Source: Planctomycetaceae bacterium
GTDB lineage: Bacteria; Planctomycetota; Planctomycetia; Planctomycetales; Planctomycetaceae
Reading direction: 5' to 3'
DNA length: 64,000 bases
NCBI GenBank assembly: GCA_024742875.1
Contig: JANSXP010000004.1
Span: forward strand, 159,284 to 223,283
Within the stretch, counting starts at the first letter, position 1, and every line of letters starts with the position of its first letter. The notes beneath the pieces were generated by a model. The model ran no database searches. It was not told where the DNA came from and saw only the letters and a list, made by a program, of their open reading frames with translations. Positions 21,244 to 29,499 of the stretch are shown one piece after another. The translations under genes were made by a program, and so were the position numbers.

Positions 21244-23727
21244 CTACTGAATGGCAATGGGCGCGTCGGCAGGCTGCGTAATGCGGCGTGGCACGGGGGA
21301 AGCTGTGACGCCTGGTTGTGACTCGGCAGCAGGCTCGCCGCTCTGCAGACGGTCTTCGTCAGGGCCAAAGTAGAGGAAATCGTCATTGGACTTCGGTGCA
21401 GTCGCAGCGGGCGTCATATCGATGGCAGGCTGTGTGCCTGAATTCAATCCCATGCCCTGCGGACGCGGACTCATGCCTTCTGCCTGTGACATGCGGCTGG
21501 CAATGTTGCCGGCATCGGGCCCAAACACCTGCACGCCGCGAGCCGTACGCGCATTGTCTCCTGCGGCCACGGTCTGATGGGCGGCAGGAACGATGCCGGA
21601 ATCCACTCGCCCCTCTGCCGAAGGAACGCCCCTTGATGGAACGCCCGTCAGCGTTCCCCGGGTTGTCTGCGTCTGAACGGCCGGTCGAATCGGATTGACG
21701 CCAGGGCCGCCATCCCGTTCCCGCGTGTAGACCGCATGTCGGACTTTGCCGCTCAATTCTGCGTTCCCGGCGGCGGCCTGCTGCACAACATCACGAGCCG
21801 CCACTCGGCTTTCCTGGCCAAACGGCACAACCAGATCATGACCGTCACCGGAGTGCACCGTCGAATAGGACCCGCTGAGCAGCTTTTCGGCAATTTCACG
21901 TCGCAGAGTATCTCGCATGCCCACGACCGGGCCTGCGGCTGTGGCCGCCCGCACTTCGTCCACGACCCAGACATTCTGCTCCATCACGAGACTGGCCGTC
22001 ACCGCATGCTGAGGGGACCTTCCCAACTGAACGGTGGCCCGCTGGGGGGAGACTTTCGTCTGCAGCATCTGCTGCTGCATCAGCCCGGCCACAGCGGAAA
22101 AGCGTGTCGGCACACTTTCCAGGTGAGACAGCACCTGACGATTGAACTCTGAGGACGACGTGCGCTGGAGCGTTTCCAGGTCCTGCGTCTGCCACGCGGT
22201 GGCAAATTCGAGGATGGGAATCGACAGTTCCAGACGGCTCTTCAGAGAAGCCACATGGCCCTGTTCATCAGGATACTGAATATCGTCAATTTTCAGTCGG
22301 CCGTTCTGTGTCAGCAGGCGACACAACAGCAGGCGACCGCTGCCCGTGGTGAACTCCAGTTCTGTCGTGTCGGCAATCGAGTGACTGTCTTTGAGGGTCA
22401 AACCGTCGACTTCAAACCGGGGAATCGAAAGCGCGGGCAGCATCATGGGGTCGACGCGCCGCCATGTCGCACGCGCAAATTCGGTTGTGGAAATCTGGGC
22501 CAGCACCTTCAGATCGCGTTCTGCCAGGGCAGACAGAAACAAAGACGCACGCGTGGGGGCTGTAAAAATCGACGACAAAGACCGCTGGCGGTCAGTGGTG
22601 CGATCGTAAAGTGTCACGTCGCTGACAAAGAAGCGCGACACGCTGTTTCCAGGCATCAGCTCTTTTCGCATCTCCGCTGCGATGGCGGCTGAATCCTGTG
22701 CTCGGGCGGGCTCCACCAGATCGACGCGAATCACTTCCCGTCCGGATGGGATCATGAACGTCAAGCGATCATTGTACGCTCGCACAGCATACTCGGCAGG
22801 AACTTCGTGCGGGCCAGGGAGCGTCACGAGCGACAGATCGGCCAGTTTCAGAGCACTGTCAAAAAACCGACGATCAGAAATTTCCTGCAGGGTCCCGTAG
22901 TCTTCGGCACGGTACGCCGTCAGAAACGCGTTGACGGCATTGATGGCGTCGGCCTGCCGCTTCACGGAACCTGGGTGATGTTCTTCACGGTGATTGAATG
23001 CCTCAACGTCATCCACGAGCCACTGCCCGTCGACACGGGAGATGCTCAAATGAATGTGCCCATTTTTGGAGGGCAGTCGCACGACCGCTTCGGATTCATT
23101 CAGATTGGCTTCGGGCTTGCGAGCCATTCCGTCTTCGTAGTTGGATGCGATACGCGATGTCAGCGAGGTCAGCCACTGGTCGGGCAGCGGACTGAGCGAA
23201 CTGGTGAGTGACGGAGATGTCATCGCCAGAATCTCGTCCCGACTGCCAGACTCCCAAACTCCCAGAAACTCCCGCAGTGTCATCAGCAGATCCATCACTT
23301 CTGCGGTGGACTTGGTGATTCGAGCGCCTCGTTTTTTCTGGCGAATCATCACATCGTCGACCACCCAGTAGTTCTTGACCGGGTCCTTCACCAGATGGAA
23401 CTGATATTTCCCGCCGTCCTCTTCCTGCACGATAACTTCCCGGCGCCCCCCTTCGATATCGCGGGACTCCACAATGCTCAGGTCGCCCTTCGGCAGTCGC
23501 AGCACACGCAGGTCGCTGAGAACATCGTCAGACCTCATGGCCGTGCTCTCAAATCGTGTGGACGCCACACGCCGCAGTGCCGGCTCGTTTTCTTCATCCA
23601 GAGCATCGGTGAACTGTTCAATGACACGCTGTTCCAGTCCGCTGTGAGAAAGCAGTGACTGCGTACAACCTGTAAACAGCGGCAGAACAACAGAACAAAG
23701 GCAGAGTGTGCAAACGGCAGGCTTCAT
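21244..23727 (-). CDS. Large lipoprotein with repeated NTF2-like modules
   Basis: A lipoprotein signal with lipobox LFTGC (start chosen at MKPAVCTLCLC) leads an 827-residue secreted protein. At least four similar modules of about 120-150 residues start with a helix pair such as QFTDALDEENEPALRRVAS, AFLTAYRAEDYGTLQEIS, LFLSALAERDLKVLAQIS and EFATAWQTQDLETLQRTS. Each continues with beta strands ending near a WVVDDV-like motif (YWVVDDV, QWLVDDV, VWVVDEV). The pattern fits a tandem cone-fold (NTF2/SnoaL-like) array. The last ~200 residues are Gly/Pro/Gln low complexity. No enzymatic residues are evident. Confidence 0.75.
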   Translation of the reverse strand: MKPAVCTLCLCSVVLPLFTGCTQSLLSHSGLEQRVIEQFTDALDEENEPALRRVASTRFESTAMRSDDVLSDLRVLRLPKGDLSIVESRDIEGGRREVIVQEEDGGKYQFHLVKDPVKNYWVVDDVMIRQKKRGARITKSTAEVMDLLMTLREFLGVWESGSRDEILAMTSPSLTSSLSPLPDQWLTSLTSRIASNYEDGMARKPEANLNESEAVVRLPSKNGHIHLSISRVDGQWLVDDVEAFNHREEHHPGSVKRQADAINAVNAFLTAYRAEDYGTLQEISDRRFFDSALKLADLSLVTLPGPHEVPAEYAVRAYNDRLTFMIPSGREVIRVDLVEPARAQDSAAIAAEMRKELMPGNSVSRFFVSDVTLYDRTTDRQRSLSSIFTAPTRASLFLSALAERDLKVLAQISTTEFARATWRRVDPMMLPALSIPRFEVDGLTLKDSHSIADTTELEFTTGSGRLLLCRLLTQNGRLKIDDIQYPDEQGHVASLKSRLELSIPILEFATAWQTQDLETLQRTSSSEFNRQVLSHLESVPTRFSAVAGLMQQQMLQTKVSPQRATVQLGRSPQHAVTASLVMEQNVWVVDEVRAATAAGPVVGMRDTLRREIAEKLLSGSYSTVHSGDGHDLVVPFGQESRVAARDVVQQAAAGNAELSGKVRHAVYTRERDGGPGVNPIRPAVQTQTTRGTLTGVPSRGVPSAEGRVDSGIVPAAHQTVAAGDNARTARGVQVFGPDAGNIASRMSQAEGMSPRPQGMGLNSGTQPAIDMTPAATAPKSNDDFLYFGPDEDRLQSGEPAAESQPGVTASPVPRRITQPADAPIAIQ

Positions 23728-24045
23728 GACAGACCGTTCCTGAGAAAGGAGATCCGGACGGGAGCGTCGAGCGACGCAGAGAACCAGAGAGGAGGGGTGA
23801 CGACGCCGAGAATGGCGCAGTCGAATGCGGCTTGTCGCATGTTCTGCGGAGTCGGTCAACGGGGTAAACTGGCAACCTGACCGACCGGCACAGACTCAGC
23901 CGCCACTGTCTGCTCAATTCGGCAGATGCTGCCACCACAGTGGCGACATCCGGATCTCCCGGGCAGCCGCAGTGTGCACGCAGACCGGCAGATCCTGCCG
24001 CTGGAAGCAACACACAGAGAGCTCGACCGATGCGCAGACGGCCGT
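23728..24045. other. Intergenic, 318 bases
   Basis: This lies between two minus-strand genes. No coding, repeat or RNA signal was seen; AGGAACGG is the likely ribosome binding site of the lipoprotein. Confidence 0.35.
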
Positions 24046-25215
24046 CTAGTTAACGGTGTGCTTCACGCGTTCGACCACCAGTTCGATCGCCCGCTTCATG
24101 ATCTCGTGATCAACGGTGTGCACATCAATGGGTCGCCCAATGGATTCCAGCATCGTCAGGGTCAGCCGACCGCCCAGATGCTGGCGAAACTCTTCCAGCC
24201 CGCGAAACAGCTCATCAGTTCGTGACAGAACCGGGTGATCAAGCAGCAGGCCCATTTGGGCCAGGCAGTCCATAATCTGCTCAGCCTGATCATGGGGCAG
24301 ACCGTAGACCATATTGCTGTAAGTCACGTCAATCGCCAGCCCAATGGCGACCGCTTCACCGTGTCGCAGGTCAAAATCGGTCATCGCCTCCAGCTTGTGG
24401 GCGGACCAGTGGCCGAAGTCGAGCGGGCGCGCCTCGAGCATTTCAAACGCATCTCCGCCTTCGGTGATGTGCTTCAGATGCCAGCGGGCTGACTCCTCAA
24501 TAATGGGCCAGCAGGCCTCCTGCCGCTGCGGGATCTGAGTCGCTGCGGCATGGATGCGATGAAAGAACTCAGCGTCTTTGAGCAGGCTGACTTTGACGGC
24601 CTCGGAAAATCCACACACAAAGTCGCGGTCGCTGAGCGTATTCAGGAGCTGCCGATCGTTCAGAACGGCCCACGGGACGGCGAAAGTGCCCACCCAATTC
24701 TTCTTTTGAAACAGATTGACGCTGTTCTTGACGCCCACCCCGGAATCCGCCTGAGCGAGGGTTGTTGTGGGAATCCGCACCAGTCGAATTCCACGGTGTG
24801 CGATGGCAGCCGCAAATCCGACAGCATCCAGCACCGCGCCGCCTCCAATCACAATCACATAACTGCGGCGATCCAGATCCGCGTGATTAAAGCACTTGAG
24901 CATCCGCTCGATGATGTGGATGTCGTTTTTGACCGCTTCTCCCCCGTCCACCAGCTGGATGTTTCCCGGGTGACGCAGGCGATCAGCATTCGCGGCACAA
25001 AATGCCAGGATCCGTTGCTTCAGATCCGGGTTCGCAGCCGCCACGGCTTCATCCACCCAGAACTGCATGGCGGGTTTGGTGTCTTCGCCAGTCTCCAGAA
25101 CCTGTTGCAGCACCGATTGATCGGCCCCGAGGACATCCGCGGTAAATCGCAGGCGATGAGTGAATTTGACGGGGAAAACCACGTCAGAATCAGCATTTGA
25201 GGAATCGGCAGCCAT
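24046..25215 (-). CDS. 3-dehydroquinate-synthase-like protein (EboD-like)
   Basis: The 389-residue protein belongs to the sugar-phosphate cyclase superfamily. It has the NAD-binding [15 protein letters not shown], the [25 protein letters not shown] signature cut around the cofactor, [10 protein letters not shown], and metal-ligand regions at [10 protein letters not shown] and RHGEAVAIG. The wording HRGIRLVR...[11 protein letters not shown] is closer to the EboD group than to AroB of the shikimate pathway as I recall them; that is inference. It catalyses or resembles cyclisation of a sugar phosphate. The other ebo genes are not nearby. ATG 25215 begins the homologous part. Confidence 0.8.
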   Translation of the reverse strand: MAADSSNADSDVVFPVKFTHRLRFTADVLGADQSVLQQVLETGEDTKPAMQFWVDEAVAAANPDLKQRILAFCAANADRLRHPGNIQLVDGGEAVKNDIHIIERMLKCFNHADLDRRSYVIVIGGGAVLDAVGFAAAIAHRGIRLVRIPTTTLAQADSGVGVKNSVNLFQKKNWVGTFAVPWAVLNDRQLLNTLSDRDFVCGFSEAVKVSLLKDAEFFHRIHAAATQIPQRQEACWPIIEESARWHLKHITEGGDAFEMLEARPLDFGHWSAHKLEAMTDFDLRHGEAVAIGLAIDVTYSNMVYGLPHDQAEQIMDCLAQMGLLLDHPVLSRTDELFRGLEEFRQHLGGRLTLTMLESIGRPIDVHTVDHEIMKRAIELVVERVKHTVN

Positions 25216-25542
25216 AACCCAGCAGGTGGAAATTGAAGGAACAGGCGGGATCGTTGCAGGAGGGAGGACCGGCCAGCATAGGCAGAATTCACGACCGAAA
25301 CCAGCAATCAACGGCAATCGCTGCCTGTTGGCAGGAATCAACCCAGCCGACTGCTGAGAAACTGGGGTGTGTTTACCGCATCCGCTGACTTTGCTGTCGG
25401 CCTAATCGGAACAATCGATACACGTAAAACACGGTTTTCACCGCAGCTTGCTTTGTGCCCCTTTGCATCATGAACACTGTTTGCGCTCCCGAAAAACAAC
25501 GCAGTGTTACCCAACTTTTGGCGAAGGATTCCATCCGTGACG

Positions 25543-25556
25543 GCAGCGTACGCTGC
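25543..25556. promoter_or_regulatory. 14-bp perfect palindrome upstream of the cysteine-rich gene
   Basis: GCAGCGTACGCTGC is a perfect palindrome 50 bases before the ATG at 25606. A second imperfect pair, AACACTG (25470s) and CAGTGTT (25500s), flanks the region further upstream. An operator role is possible but unproven. Confidence 0.4.
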
Positions 25557-25605
25557 ACGGGATTCCTAGCCTCCCCCTTCAGCTCAATTTCAGGAGAAGT
25601 GAACA

Positions 25606-26373
25606 ATGAGAGGGATTACATTGTCTGTGGCTCTGGTCGTTATGACCATGACAAGCAGCGCAAATGCAGGCCTGTTCGGTCTGTTCGGCGGCCACAAAGG
25701 CTGCGGAAGCTGCGGTACAGAGCCTAGCTGCTGTGCTCCAGCTGGCTGTGGATCTGCCTGTGAAGCAACCTGCTGTGCTCCAGCCGGCTGCGGAAACGCC
25801 TGTGAAGCAACCTGCTGTGCTCCAGCTGGCTGTGGATCTGCCTGTGAAGCAACCTGCTGTGCTCCAGCTGGCTGCGGTTCTGCCTGTGAAGCAACCTGCT
25901 GTGCTCCAGCTGGCTGTGGATCTGCCTGCGACGCAACCTGCTGTGCTCCAGCTGGCTGTGGCAACGCCTGCGAAGCATCTTGCTGTGCTCCAGCAACATG
26001 TGGCGACAGCTGCTGTGGTGCTGGCGACGGCTGTGGCGAAGGCTGCTGTGCTCCTCGCAAGTGCCGTTTCAAGATGCCTAAGCTGCGTCTGCCTAAGTTC
26101 AAGATGCCTAAGCTGCGTCTGCGTAAGTGCCGCAAGTCAAACGGCTGCGGTGGTTGCGGTGTAGCCGCTAGCTGCTGTGCTCCAGCTGGCTGCGGTTCTG
26201 CCTGCGACGCCACCTGCTGTGCTCCAGCTGGTTGTGGCAACGCCTGCGAAGCCTCTTGCTGTGCTCCAGCTGGTTGCGGTTCTGCCTGCGACGCCAGCTG
26301 CTGTGCTCCTGCTGGCTGCGGTAATGCCTGTGCTCCTTCTTGCTGTGCTCCTGTCTGTGGCGGTTGCAACTAG
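25606..26373 (+). CDS. Secreted cysteine-rich protein with 14-residue tandem repeats
   Basis: A signal peptide (MRGITLSVALVVMTMTSSANA) is followed by six then four perfect or near-perfect copies of a 14-residue unit CCAPAGCG(S/N)AC(E/D)A(T/S). A basic insert lies between the two blocks (RKCRFKMPKLRLPKFKMPKLRLRKC). Roughly a quarter of the 255 residues are cysteine. AGGAG lies about 12 bases before the ATG. The extreme Cys density suggests a disulfide-knitted wall or matrix protein, or a metal-binding protein; I do not recognise a family. A hairpin lies 57 bases downstream. A secreted location is supported by the signal peptide. Confidence 0.8.
   Translation: MRGITLSVALVVMTMTSSANAGLFGLFGGHKGCGSCGTEPSCCAPAGCGSACEATCCAPAGCGNACEATCCAPAGCGSACEATCCAPAGCGSACEATCCAPAGCGSACDATCCAPAGCGNACEASCCAPATCGDSCCGAGDGCGEGCCAPRKCRFKMPKLRLPKFKMPKLRLRKCRKSNGCGGCGVAASCCAPAGCGSACDATCCAPAGCGNACEASCCAPAGCGSACDASCCAPAGCGNACAPSCCAPVCGGCN
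25729..25980 (+). repeat. Six tandem 42-bp coding repeats
   Basis: Six consecutive 42-bp units, each encoding one CCAPAGCG-type 14-mer, differ only at a few synonymous or S/N, E/D and T/S positions. The high nucleotide identity indicates recent tandem amplification or gene conversion. Confidence 0.9.
26173..26340 (+). repeat. Four tandem 42-bp coding repeats
   Basis: A second block of the same 42-bp unit after the basic insert, followed by a terminal variant that ends CCAPVCGGCN. Confidence 0.88.
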
Positions 26374-26430
26374 TCAAGAAGAGGCGAGGGTGAGCTGCAA
26401 AGCCCGAGTCATGATATGAGCTGACGATGA

Positions 26431-26462
26431 GAACAGGTGGGGAGTCGTGAACCCACCTGTTC
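26431..26462 (+). promoter_or_regulatory. Perfect stem-loop after the cysteine-rich gene
   Basis: GAACAGGTGGG / CCCACCTGTTC is an 11-base-pair perfect stem with a ten-base loop. There is no T-run, so it could protect the 3' end of the mRNA or be a Rho-dependent/weak terminator. Confidence 0.6.
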
Positions 26463-26559
26463 CTCGGCTTGCAAATCTCGGATCGTGCGGAACAGAGGTT
26501 TGTAAAGCGGTCATCGGCAAAGTGACACCATCGGACTTGTAGCATAAATCACCTTCCGC

Positions 26560-26719
26560 CCCGGCTGTCGAGGAACGTGAGGTATCCTCACGGGGGAACA
26601 TGCACTGGGTTATTCCGAATAACCAAGTGGTTCCACCGATGCTCAGCTCTTAGGGTGGAACTGATTGGTAAATCGAAAGCGGCGATGAGAAGGGTTTGGC
26701 CCGACTCATCGCCGCTTTT
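26560..26719 (+). ncRNA. Candidate structured RNA of four consecutive hairpins ending in a terminator
   Basis: Four hairpins follow each other with little spacing. H1 is CGTGAGG/CCTCACG with a three-base loop (26576-26592). H2 is GGTTATTC/GAATAACC around one base, extended by CACT/AGTG beyond a mismatch (26603-26629). H3 is GTTCCACC/GGTGGAAC (26630-26661). H4 is a 14-base-pair perfect stem AAAGCGGCGATGAG/CTCATCGCCGCTTT with a TTTT tail (26676-26719). There is no credible ORF across it. It may be an independent small RNA or a leader of the PIN/TRAM gene. The 5' end and family are unknown; 6S, SRP and tmRNA signatures were not seen. Confidence 0.55.
26676..26719 (+). terminator. Strong Rho-independent terminator (H4)
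   Basis: A perfect 14-base-pair stem with a 15-base loop and TTTT. It lies 145 bases before the start of the PIN/TRAM gene and ends the candidate structured RNA. Confidence 0.85.
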
Positions 26720-26864
26720 CGTTGGTCTTTTCAAAGGGAAGAATCCGTCGGGGCGCTCGCTTCCACAAAGACATTGGTTGTCTCTGGTGTGATTTGTGCA
26801 ACAATAGCCGTCCCTCTGTCTCCCTTTCTCTGCCCCCCAAGACTCGACCTTCGGGCCTGAATCC

Positions 26865-27887
26865 ATGTTGCTGGTCATTCTCCGAGTGGCTTACCTGCTG
26901 GTCTGTGCCGGCGCCATCCTCGCCTACATCAACCCGGAAGAAGTTGATGGGACGGCCTCCTCACTGCCCCGCATTATTAACGATCACAAGTTGATCGCGT
27001 TCGTGGTGTTGTTGCTGCTCAGCCAGATCGTGACGATTGTGGACATGATGATTCGGCGCAAGCGGATCGAGGTCATCTCTGCGATCTACTTCGGGATCCT
27101 CATTGGTGTATTGCTGGCGTACCTGATGATCCAGGCGCTGACTCCCATCGTGAAGCCGCCATACGAAGGACTGGCCGTGATGCTCACGCTGCTGATCCTG
27201 CCGTATTTGTGCGTGTCGCTGCTGTTGCAGACCAAAGACGATTTTCGCTTTGTCATTCCGTACGTGGAATTTGCCCGAGATCTCAAAGGCGGGCGGCCGC
27301 TGGTGGTCGACAGCAGTTCGCTGATTGATGGACGCATCGCGGATGTGCTGGAGACTCAAATCCTGGAGTCCCTGCTGATTGTGCCCGATTTTGTTCTGGC
27401 GGAAGTCCAGGACATCGCGGACAGCAACGATAAGAACCGCCGCATCCGCGGTCGTCGCGGGCTCGAGGTTTTGGCCACCATGCAAAAGAATCCGCACGCC
27501 GACATCCGTGTGGAAGAAACCAATCGCACAGAATTTCGCTCCACAGCCGTCGATCAAAAAATCGTCGAACTGGCCAAGCAGGTTCGCGGCGGCGTCATCA
27601 CCAACGACTACAACCTGAACAAAGTGGCCAGTGTGCAGGGGATCCCAGTGGTCAATCTGAACGATGTGGCCAATGCACTGCGCCCCCGGTTCATCCCCGG
27701 CGAACGACTGCGGATCAAAATCATCAAAGAGGGTGAGAGTGCGGGGCAGGGCGTTGGCTATCTGGATGACGGCACCATGGTGGTGTGCGAGGGAGCGGCC
27801 ACCCAAATCGGTGAAGAAGTGGACAGCGTGGTCAGCAGCGTCCTGCAAAGCAGCGCGGGCCGCATGATTTTCACCAAGCCCGCTTAA
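26865..27887 (+). CDS. Membrane PIN/TRAM-domain protein (YacL-like)
   Basis: The 340-residue protein has four membrane helices in its first ~120 residues and then a PIN ribonuclease-like domain. That domain contains LVVDSSSLIDGRIADV, DFVLAEVQDIADS and ITNDYNLNKVASV, which supply the acidic metal-site residues. The C-terminal TRAM beta-barrel (RLRIKIIKEGESAGQGVGYLDDG) could bind RNA. This architecture matches the YacL/PIN-TRAM family, whose exact substrate is not settled. It is preceded by the structured RNA and is probably monocistronic. Confidence 0.9.
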   Translation: MLLVILRVAYLLVCAGAILAYINPEEVDGTASSLPRIINDHKLIAFVVLLLLSQIVTIVDMMIRRKRIEVISAIYFGILIGVLLAYLMIQALTPIVKPPYEGLAVMLTLLILPYLCVSLLLQTKDDFRFVIPYVEFARDLKGGRPLVVDSSSLIDGRIADVLETQILESLLIVPDFVLAEVQDIADSNDKNRRIRGRRGLEVLATMQKNPHADIRVEETNRTEFRSTAVDQKIVELAKQVRGGVITNDYNLNKVASVQGIPVVNLNDVANALRPRFIPGERLRIKIIKEGESAGQGVGYLDDGTMVVCEGAATQIGEEVDSVVSSVLQSSAGRMIFTKPA

Positions 27888-27908
27888 CACCGACTCGCCA
27901 CCCTCTGT

Positions 27909-27937
27909 GTCACGCCGGCGTAACTGGTCTGCGTGAC
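27909..27937. terminator. Hairpin between convergent genes
   Basis: GTCACGC / GCGTGAC stem with a 15-base loop in the 64-base gap between the PIN/TRAM gene and the convergent UPF0261 gene. It has no T-run on either strand. Confidence 0.4.
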
Positions 27938-27951
27938 CTGCCCGCGTTTCG

Positions 27952-29160
27952 CTAGTCGGACTCAGCGACCTGCTGAAACTCATCGCACAGCAAATCGGCA
28001 AACTGTGGGTCGTTGATATGCCGTGCAGAACGAATCACACGAGCGTGCGGATGAGTGTCCAGTCGTGACTGGAGCCTGTCAAATAGAACACTGTTGATCT
28101 CCGGGGCCCAGAACTTCCCACCGGGTTCATCCAGCACAGAGACACCGCCCTCGGGCATCACCACAGCAAAGGGACGTGTGGCGGCTGCGAGCCGGTCAGC
28201 GATAAAATCCGCCATCTGAGCGTTTTCCGCCGCACTGGTCCGCATAAGGGTGACCTCCGCATTGTGCTCGTGCAGCAGGCGATTGGCGAACGCATCCGGA
28301 ACGCTGGACCGCGGTCCAAAATTCACCATGTCGACGGCTCCCAATGAGAGCACAAACGGCAGTTGCGCGTGCACGGCCGCTTCAAAACGCTCGGGACCGG
28401 CCGCCATGATGCCGCCAACCACGCGATCAGCCACTTCCGTTGTGGTGATGTCCAGTACGCCGCTGATCATGCCGGAGGCAATCAGTGATTCCATGGCGCG
28501 ACCACCTGCACCTGTTGCATGAAACACAAGACAGTCGCTGCCCTCAGCTTCCAGTCGGTTTCGTACTTGCGTCACGCAGGGTGTCGTCACACCAAACATT
28601 GTCATGGCCAGACACGGTCGCGGGGAAAACGCGACGGGTGCGGCCTGCACCATGCCGAACATCGCATGAGCGGCGTTGGACAGCACCACCTGGGAGACAC
28701 GGTTGAGCCCCGCGATATCCACGACAGAGTACATCATCGTAATGTCTGTGGCGCCCACGTAGTCGGCCACATTGCCGCTGGCCATTGTGGAGACCATCAG
28801 CCGCGGCAGCCCCACAGGCAGAGCCCGCATGCCGGCAGTGATCATCGATGTGCCGCAACTTCCCCCCAGACCGATCACGCCCGCCACCTCCTGTTGCGCG
28901 GCGGCAGAAGCCAGCCAGTCTGCCAGCCCTGAACTCATGGCGGCGAAACAGGCCGTCCGCTCTGCACTGAGCACACGGCCAGCCAGAATCTTCTCTCGGG
29001 GAACGTCGGGAGTGATGGCGGGAGGCTGAGCGGTTCCCACGTCGACCACCTTCACGCGCACACCAGCATTGCGCAGACAGTCAGCGACAAACCGGGCCTC
29101 CGCAGCCTTGGTATCGAGGGTGGCCACCACGCAGACGGCCTTCCGATCAGACTCATTCAT
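27952..29160 (-). CDS. Tm-1-like / UPF0261 ATP-binding protein
   Basis: About 400 residues of the Tm-1-like family. The N-terminal half starts VCVVATLDTKAAEARFVAD and contains GLGGSCGTSMI and MVSTMASGNVADYVG. The C-terminal half has FGVTTPCV, FHATGAGGRAMESL and GALDITTTEV-like segments (reads ISGVLDITTTEVAD). The family binds ATP and is found with sugar or aromatic catabolism genes, but its reaction is not established. ATG 29160 or 29169 (three residues longer) are both plausible. Confidence 0.85.
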   Translation of the reverse strand: MNESDRKAVCVVATLDTKAAEARFVADCLRNAGVRVKVVDVGTAQPPAITPDVPREKILAGRVLSAERTACFAAMSSGLADWLASAAAQQEVAGVIGLGGSCGTSMITAGMRALPVGLPRLMVSTMASGNVADYVGATDITMMYSVVDIAGLNRVSQVVLSNAAHAMFGMVQAAPVAFSPRPCLAMTMFGVTTPCVTQVRNRLEAEGSDCLVFHATGAGGRAMESLIASGMISGVLDITTTEVADRVVGGIMAAGPERFEAAVHAQLPFVLSLGAVDMVNFGPRSSVPDAFANRLLHEHNAEVTLMRTSAAENAQMADFIADRLAAATRPFAVVMPEGGVSVLDEPGGKFWAPEINSVLFDRLQSRLDTHPHARVIRSARHINDPQFADLLCDEFQQVAESD

Positions 29161-29169
29161 GCCAGGCAT

Positions 29170-29499
29170 AATATTGCCGTCAGAAGATGGACTCGCCTTG
29201 GTGACTCACTCTTTGGCAGAGGATTTTCAGAGACGGCGACGACAGACATCGACACGCTGCAGGGATCTCGGATCCACTCACAACCGTACCTGATCTGCTC
29301 AGTACCTGTCGACTCTGCCGACACCTCTGCGGTGGAGATGAACCAACATATCGCAGGACGCCGGGCTCCGTAGTTTCCGCAATCGAAGAAGCGATTGGGA
29401 GGATTTCCAACAGACGGCCACTGAACGCATTCATCATCGCCGCAATCAACAGGCGAGCTGTTGCATCTGTCCACACCGCGGGTCGCCGGAGAACTCTCA
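29170..29499. other. Intergenic, 330 bases, divergent promoter region
   Basis: This lies between the UPF0261 gene and the PEP-CTERM pseudogene. No recognisable RNA or coding sequence was found; GGAGAA before 29500 is the ribosome binding site of the PEP-CTERM gene. Confidence 0.35.

Noticed and set aside
25664-26164. Alternative frame of the cysteine-rich gene giving LQLAVDLPVKQPAV repeats
   Set aside because: Repeat structure is forced by the 42-bp unit; only the Cys-rich frame has a signal peptide, start and ribosome binding site.
25729-26340. Possible CRISPR-like array of 42-bp repeats
   Set aside because: The units are contiguous with no spacers and are in frame with a signal-peptide protein.
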